Shown here piece by piece: positions 59,569 through 64,000 of a stretch of 64,000 nucleotides of DNA. Position numbers and translations under genes: made by a program. The DNA lies in the NCBI RefSeq assembly GCF_003314435.2, contig NZ_QNVY02000003.1, positions 310,001-374,000 of the forward strand, given 5' to 3'. The notes beneath the pieces are model-generated. The model was not told where the DNA came from. It ran no database searches and saw nothing but the letters and a program-made list of their open reading frames with translations. This stretch comes from Flavobacterium petrolei. Lineage in GTDB: Bacteria > Bacteroidota > Bacteroidia > Flavobacteriales > Flavobacteriaceae. How positions within the stretch are numbered: the first letter of the stretch is position 1; each line of letters opens with the position of its first letter.

Positions 59569-61266
59569 TTAATTTTTTTGACTTCTAAAAAAAAGAGTTT
59601 CAAAGGTAGTTGAATTTCCTACATTATCCGTAACAACAATTTTTAAATCATTGGCTCCATCAACCGCAATTCCGTCACTGAAATAATGAGTCAATTTTCT
59701 AGTCTTGTTATCGTATTCAAATAAAACCCACTTCCCGTTTAAGTAGCCATTGTATGACTTAATCCCAGATAACTCATCGTTAATAGAGAACTGAATGGTT
59801 TTTTGTTCACTAATCCATTTTCCTTCAACAGGAGCGGCTATGCTTATTTTTGGAGCAACCGCATCTGAAACCAAAGCATATTTCCCCAAGATTTTAACCT
59901 TAGTATTAAAAACATTCTCTTTTCTGTAGGTTGGATTGTAATTTATTTTTTTTCCTTCAATTCTGCCAATAAACATTTTTTCTTTTTGCAGTTCAGTGGA
60001 TTTTGTGTCTTCAATGGAAACCGTAAAATTAGTATGCGCAGGAACCGTGTCGTCATGCAAAAACAAGGTGTCATTTTTTACATCAAAATTCAAATCAAAA
60101 TCTTCGTAAAAAGTTCCCGCAGGAAAGAAAACCGACATGTTTCCTAAAGCAAAATTGCTGTCTTTGTTCGCTCGTACGAAATAATTGGATTGCACAGGCT
60201 CCTTGCTAATTATGGTAGGTAAGATATCGTACTTAATAGGAATTGATATTGTTTTTTTATTTCCAAAAAAATCCGAAACTTCAATGCGATAGAGCGAGGC
60301 TAAATTGGGTGTTACTTGCAAAACCCCTTTGTTTTCATCGGCTTGAATAAAACTTAAATTAAAGGGCGTTTTCATGAATAATTTCTGAACGCGCTGTTGC
60401 ATTTTCTTATATCTTGAATAATCAATCAATGCATTAATGTACCGCATGTCATCAAAGGAATACGTGTTGAATTCATAACCGAAATTTGGTTTCCCATTAT
60501 AAAAAGACTGCACTTTAAACACCCCGTTATTATTAAACGAAACATCATCAGTGTCATAAGCGGAGATACCAAAACCAATTGAACCATTTGCGACAACTTT
60601 GTCTGACAAATAGGTACCGTCTTTTTGCAAAGAAACATTTAGTAATAAAGGACGTTTAGAATGATTGACCGTAGTTTTTGCATCCAAAGGATACACATAA
60701 ACTCCTGAAACAATTGGTTTCTTTGTATCTTTTAAAAATTTATTAAATCCAAAAAGCATCGGATTGATTATGAATTCTGTTTTAGAATCCCGAAATTCAA
60801 AATGCAAATGCGGTCCTTCTGAGGCTCCTGTATTGCCTGAAAAAGCAATAATTTCTCCCTTTTTTACTACCATTTCATCGGGCTTAAAAAACATTTCAAT
60901 TTCAAATGATTGCTCCTTATAATGTGTTTTCTTGATGTAATTTTCTATTTCACCATTGGCCATTTTTAAATGTCCGTAAACTGATGTATACCCATTTGGA
61001 TGATTGATGTAAATTGTTTTTCCGTTACCAAAAGTTGATATCTTTATTCTTGACACATAACCATCGGCTACGGCATACACCTTTAATCCTTCTTTTTGTT
61101 GCGTTCTCAAATCGAAACCTGCATGAAAATGATTGGGTCTCAACTCGCCAAAATTCCCGGATAATTGCATCGGAATGTCTAATGGAGGTCTAAAATAATC
61201 TTTTGGATAATCAACTTGAGCAAAAACAGCGGTGCAAAAAAATAATATATACAGCGAGAATTTCAT
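59569..61266 (-). CDS. M23-family peptidase
   Basis: 565 aa. Signal peptide ends at V-F-A-Q. The LytM/M23 domain is near the N-terminus (about residues 38-180): N-H-F-H-A-G-F-D-L-R with the first zinc His/Asp, then Y-G-H-L and G-P-H-L-H-F-E-F with the H-x-H zinc site. The remaining 370 residues form beta-sandwich modules of unknown role. It may cleave peptidoglycan or act as an envelope endopeptidase. It precedes the TonB receptor gene in an apparent two-gene operon. Confidence 0.93.
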   Translation of the reverse strand: MKFSLYILFFCTAVFAQVDYPKDYFRPPLDIPMQLSGNFGELRPNHFHAGFDLRTQQKEGLKVYAVADGYVSRIKISTFGNGKTIYINHPNGYTSVYGHLKMANGEIENYIKKTHYKEQSFEIEMFFKPDEMVVKKGEIIAFSGNTGASEGPHLHFEFRDSKTEFIINPMLFGFNKFLKDTKKPIVSGVYVYPLDAKTTVNHSKRPLLLNVSLQKDGTYLSDKVVANGSIGFGISAYDTDDVSFNNNGVFKVQSFYNGKPNFGYEFNTYSFDDMRYINALIDYSRYKKMQQRVQKLFMKTPFNLSFIQADENKGVLQVTPNLASLYRIEVSDFFGNKKTISIPIKYDILPTIISKEPVQSNYFVRANKDSNFALGNMSVFFPAGTFYEDFDLNFDVKNDTLFLHDDTVPAHTNFTVSIEDTKSTELQKEKMFIGRIEGKKINYNPTYRKENVFNTKVKILGKYALVSDAVAPKISIAAPVEGKWISEQKTIQFSINDELSGIKSYNGYLNGKWVLFEYDNKTRKLTHYFSDGIAVDGANDLKIVVTDNVGNSTTFETLFFRSQKN

Positions 61267-61382
61267 GATTTACATTTTTGCTAAGATAAAAAAAGTATTC
61301 AAAACAGCACTAAAAAAAACCGATCGTAACCATTTGTACAACTGATATTTAATTAATTTAATGGAAAAAAAATAATAAAATA

Positions 61383-61412
61383 TTGCAAAATTAAAAAGGA
61401 ATACTAACTTTG
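61383..61412 (+). promoter_or_regulatory. Putative promoter of the zapA-rny operon
   Basis: TTG (61383-61385), 19 bases, TAACTTTG (61405-61412), 28 bases before the ATG of the coiled-coil gene. It is one of the cleanest matches to the Flavobacterium promoter consensus in the window. Confidence 0.65.
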
Positions 61413-61440
61413 TATGATTATGTAATGAATAGGATATATA

Positions 61441-61731
61441 ATGAGTGCAATTGCAGAAATTATTGATACTCTTGAAAATAAAGTCGAAAAACTTTTTATT
61501 AAAATGAAAGGTTTAGAGAAAAACAATCAAGATTTGAAAAACGAATTAACAAAAACTGCATCCACAATACAAAGTCAGTCACAAGAGATTGAAGCGCTAA
61601 AAACGCAGTATGAAACACTCAAAGTAGCAAATACATTACTAGGCAGTGACGATAATAAAAGAGATACGAAGCTTAAAATAAATTCATTAATTCGCGAAAT
61701 TGATTACTGTATAGCACAACTATCAGATTAA
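61441..61731 (+). CDS. Small coiled-coil protein preceding ZapA
   Basis: 96 aa, nearly all alpha-helical coiled coil with heptad Leu/Ile/Lys (L-E-N-K-V-E-K-L-F-I-K-M-K-G-L-E and Q-S-Q-E-I-E-A-L-K-T-Q-Y-E-T). Ends with the conserved-looking L-I-R-E-I-D-Y-C-I-A-Q-L. In Bacteroidota this small gene regularly precedes zapA; by position and shape it may be a ZapB-like partner in cell division, but this is inference. Confidence 0.8.
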   Translation: MSAIAEIIDTLENKVEKLFIKMKGLEKNNQDLKNELTKTASTIQSQSQEIEALKTQYETLKVANTLLGSDDNKRDTKLKINSLIREIDYCIAQLSD

Positions 61732-61739
61732 TAAAAGAT

Positions 61740-62033
61740 ATGGACGAAAAGCTTAAAATTAAAATATCAATAGCAGACAGAGTTTACCCATTAACGGTTG
61801 ATTTTGCTCAGGAAGAAGGCCTTAGAAGCGCTTCTAAAAAAATTGATAAAATGATTAAGCAATTTGAAGAAAATTACGCTGTTCGTGACAAACAAGATGT
61901 TTTGGCAATGTGTGCCTTACAATTTGCCTCACAAACAGAACAAAAACAAATTGATAACACTATTGATGGCGAAGCAACCATTGAAAGAATTAAAAAAATC
62001 AATGCGATTTTAGATCAATATCTCGACAAATAA
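61740..62033 (+). CDS. zapA: Cell division protein ZapA
   Basis: 97 aa. The N-terminal half forms the small alpha/beta head (I-S-I-A-D-R-V-Y-P-L-T-V). A-S-K-K-I-D-K-M-I-K-Q-F follows, then a C-terminal helix with Q-D-V-L-A-M-C-A-L-Q-F-A-S-Q, the ZapA family pattern. It stabilises FtsZ filaments at the division site. It is followed by the 6S RNA and rny, an arrangement typical of Flavobacteria. Confidence 0.92.
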   Translation: MDEKLKIKISIADRVYPLTVDFAQEEGLRSASKKIDKMIKQFEENYAVRDKQDVLAMCALQFASQTEQKQIDNTIDGEATIERIKKINAILDQYLDK

Positions 62034-62055
62034 ACGTTCTTTACAAAAACTAAGA

Positions 62056-62219
62056 TACTGCCTACATTAGTTCTTATTTGGTAAACTCAACACTAACATT
62101 TTAGAATGAGCAAATCATCGTTACTATAGCAAGCCAATTCAGTTTGGAAGCTTGAACAACGAGTTAGCTCAAAACTTGTCTTTTCGAGTTTATTCAATCC
62201 CACTAATGTAGGCTTTTTT
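62056..62219 (+). ncRNA. ssrS: 6S RNA, 6S-Flavo type
   Basis: The ends form a perfect 11-base closing stem: GCCTACATTAG (62060-62070) with CTAATGTAGGC (62203-62213), followed by a T-run that serves as terminator. Between them is a long, partly paired middle, as expected for a 6S RNA, which binds RNA polymerase by imitating an open promoter. The position between zapA and rny matches the 6S-Flavo class (Rfam RF01685). No obvious separate promoter is seen, so it could be processed from the zapA transcript. Confidence 0.85.
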
Positions 62220-62239
62220 ATATATAAATTTTAACAAAC

Positions 62240-63805
62240 ATGGACAACATATTAACGATTATTATCACAGGAATTATAGGTATTGTAGCGGGTTTTGGTA
62301 TCGCAAAATTGATAGAAAAAAGCAACATCTCCAACCTGATTAAAAATTCTAAGAAAGAAGCAGCATCAATATTGAAAGATGCAAATCTGGAAGCTGAAAA
62401 CATAAAGAAAGATAAAATTCTTCAAGCAAAAGAGAAATTTATAGAATTAAAATCAGAGCATGAACAAGTTATTTTAACACGTGATAAAAAAGTGGCCGAA
62501 ATTGAAAAAAGAGTTCGTGATAAAGAATCTCAAATTTCAAATGAATTGTCAAAAGCGAAAAAAGTAAATGATGATTTTGAATCAAAAACTATAGAATATA
62601 CTACAAAAATTGAGAATTTAGACAAGAAACAAGCTGAAGTTGAAAAACTTCATAAAAGTCAATTGCAGCAATTAGAGGTTATATCAGGTTTATCTGCCGA
62701 GGAAGCTAAAAATCAATTGGTAGAAGGATTGAAAGCAGAAGCTAAAAGCAAAGCAATGTCTCATATTCAAGACACTATTGAAGAAGCTAAATTAACCGCA
62801 CAACAAGAAGCTAAAAAAATCATCATCAATACCATCCAAAGAGTTGGTACAGAAGAAGCCGTTGAAAACTGTGTATCGGTATTCAACATTGAATCTGACG
62901 ACGTAAAAGGTAGAATCATTGGTCGTGAAGGAAGAAATATACGCGCATTAGAAGCAGCTACCGGAGTAGAAATCATTGTTGATGACACACCAGAAGCTAT
63001 TATCCTTTCTTGTTTTGACCCTGTGCGTAGAGAAATTGCACGTTTGGCATTACACAAATTAGTAACGGACGGAAGAATTCACCCAGCTCGTATTGAGGAA
63101 GTTGTTGCAAAAACTGCGAAACAAATTGACGATGAAATTATAGAAGTTGGTAAACGTACCGTTATCGACTTAGGAATTCACGGATTACATCCAGAATTGA
63201 TTAAAGTGGTTGGACGTATGAAATACCGCTCTTCTTATGGACAAAATTTATTGCAACACTCCCGTGAAGTTTCTAAACTTTGTGGAATCATGGCCGCTGA
63301 ACTTGGTTTAAACGTAAAACTGGCTAAAAGAGCTGGTTTGTTACACGATATTGGTAAAGTTCCAGATGCTGAAAGTGATTTACCACACGCTTTATTAGGA
63401 ATGCAATGGGCTGAGAAATACGGTGAAAAAGAAGAGGTTTGTAACGCTATTGGAGCTCACCACGATGAGATTGAAATGAAATCATTATTGTCTCCAATTA
63501 TTCAGGTTTGTGATGCTATTTCAGGTGCAAGACCAGGAGCGAGAAGACAAGTATTGGATTCTTACATTCAACGTTTAAAAGATCTTGAAGAAGTAGCTTA
63601 CGGATTCAGCGGTGTGAAAAATGCTTATGCCATTCAAGCCGGTAGAGAACTTCGTGTAATTGTGGAAAGCGAAAAAGTTTCTGACGAAAATGCAGCGAAC
63701 TTATCTTTTGATATTTCACAAAAAATTCAAACAGAAATGACGTATCCAGGACAAGTTAAAGTTACTGTAATTCGTGAAACAAGAGCTGTGAATATTGCTA
63801 AATAA
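62240..63805 (+). CDS. rny: Ribonuclease Y
   Basis: 521 aa. N-terminal membrane helix (about 4-21); long coiled coil (about 25-195); KH domain (about 205-270: [18 protein letters not shown]); HD phosphohydrolase domain (about 330-430: [18 protein letters not shown]). It starts mRNA decay at the membrane. It lies 20 bases after the 6S RNA. Confidence 0.97.
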   Translation: MDNILTIIITGIIGIVAGFGIAKLIEKSNISNLIKNSKKEAASILKDANLEAENIKKDKILQAKEKFIELKSEHEQVILTRDKKVAEIEKRVRDKESQISNELSKAKKVNDDFESKTIEYTTKIENLDKKQAEVEKLHKSQLQQLEVISGLSAEEAKNQLVEGLKAEAKSKAMSHIQDTIEEAKLTAQQEAKKIIINTIQRVGTEEAVENCVSVFNIESDDVKGRIIGREGRNIRALEAATGVEIIVDDTPEAIILSCFDPVRREIARLALHKLVTDGRIHPARIEEVVAKTAKQIDDEIIEVGKRTVIDLGIHGLHPELIKVVGRMKYRSSYGQNLLQHSREVSKLCGIMAAELGLNVKLAKRAGLLHDIGKVPDAESDLPHALLGMQWAEKYGEKEEVCNAIGAHHDEIEMKSLLSPIIQVCDAISGARPGARRQVLDSYIQRLKDLEEVAYGFSGVKNAYAIQAGRELRVIVESEKVSDENAANLSFDISQKIQTEMTYPGQVKVTVIRETRAVNIAK

Positions 63806-63830
63806 TTTATTGTATCTGACATATAAAAAA

Positions 63831-63858
63831 AACTTCTCATCACTGAGAAGTTTTTTTT
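63831..63858. terminator. Bidirectional terminator between rny and the histidine kinase gene
   Basis: AACTTCTCA pairs with TGAGAAGTT around a 4-base loop, with an A-run on the left and a long T-run on the right, between two convergent genes. Confidence 0.88.
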
Positions 63859-63919
63859 TGGAATATTATAAACGAAGAATCTACTTAAAAAAACTTTGCT
63901 TATTTATTAAATAACGTAA

Positions 63920-64000
63920 TTAAGCCTGCAAACTATCGTTAAAAACAATCTTAAAAGTTGTCCCTACTCCTACTTCACTTTCGACTGAAACAGTTCCTTT
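63920..64000 (-). CDS. C-terminus of a sensor histidine kinase, cut by window
   Basis: Only the last 26 codons are in the window. On the minus strand they read K-G-T-V-S-V-E-S-E-V-G-V-G-T-T-F-K-I-V-F, the G2 box and final strand of a histidine kinase ATPase domain, and end in N-D-S-L-Q-A. The G-x-G-T-T-F motif is diagnostic. Sensor and other domains lie to the right of the window. Confidence 0.85.
   Translation of the reverse strand, partial: KGTVSVESEVGVGTTFKIVFNDSLQA

Noticed and set aside
1..64000. CRISPR arrays, tRNA and rRNA genes, integrase or transposase genes
   Set aside because: None was recognised anywhere in the window; repeats present are single structured elements, not spaced arrays.

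Overview
The window is AT-rich DNA that reads as a Flavobacterium-like member of the Bacteroidota. The signs are promoters of the TTG-N17-23-TAnnTTTG type, a type IX secretion C-terminal sorting domain, carboxypeptidase-regulatory/TonB receptors, a type B L31, a 6S-Flavo RNA between zapA and rny, and intergenic repeats of a kind common in this genus. No tRNA, rRNA, CRISPR array, prophage or intact insertion sequence was seen. Both ends are cut genes: an S41 peptidase on the left and the C-terminus of a histidine kinase on the right.

Layout. 1-1.4 kb: S41 peptidase. 1.5-6.8 kb: vitamin B12 uptake locus, with a btuB-like receptor behind a cobalamin riboswitch on the minus strand and a divergent btuF-btuC-btuD-like ABC transporter on the plus strand. 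6.8-11.7 kb: RNA modification genes (trmL, RsuA/RluE-type synthase), rmuC, a hotdog thioesterase and small proteins. 11.7-26.6 kb: a photobiology island. 27-29 kb: secreted CotH-type protein. 29.4-35.3 kb: accessory stretch with a phosphoribosyltransferase/hydrolase pair, a VOC protein and a decayed second copy of its tail, a Kir-type potassium channel, a dienelactone hydrolase, and two orphan genes beside cassette-like inverted repeats. 35.3-64 kb: mostly core genes (carB, rpmH, ABC-F, alanine symporter, GlmU-like protein, rpmE2, glycosyltransferase, phosphosugar mutase, MsbA-like exporter, TonB receptor, M23 peptidase, zapA, 6S RNA, rny).

The island consists of two convergent gene sets that meet near 20.8 kb. 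The plus-strand set is TetR-like regulator, AarF/UbiB kinase, DUF2256 mini-protein, DASH cryptochrome, a second cryptochrome/photolyase, TIGR03643 protein, SDR, GTP cyclohydrolase I and SDR-DUF2867. The minus-strand set is a MerR/CarH-like regulator, crtI, crtB, crtZ, SRPBCC protein and CPD-type photolyase. The regulator keeps both motifs used by adenosylcobalamin photoreceptors (W-x9-EH and E-x-H-x-x-G). Perfect palindromes sit in the promoters of the regulator gene and of crtI. I read the whole block as a light/UV response unit: repair (three photolyase-family flavoproteins), supply of folate for their antenna, carotenoid photoprotection, and a probable B12-dependent light switch. The B12 uptake locus in the same window could supply its cofactor, but that link is inference.

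The main points for a second look are the island and its predicted operators, the two uncharacterised small proteins in it, the B12 riboswitch with a large hairpin insert, the cassette-like inverted repeats at 33.8-34.6 kb, and two structured Flavobacterium-type intergenic repeats at 22.7 and 49.8 kb.
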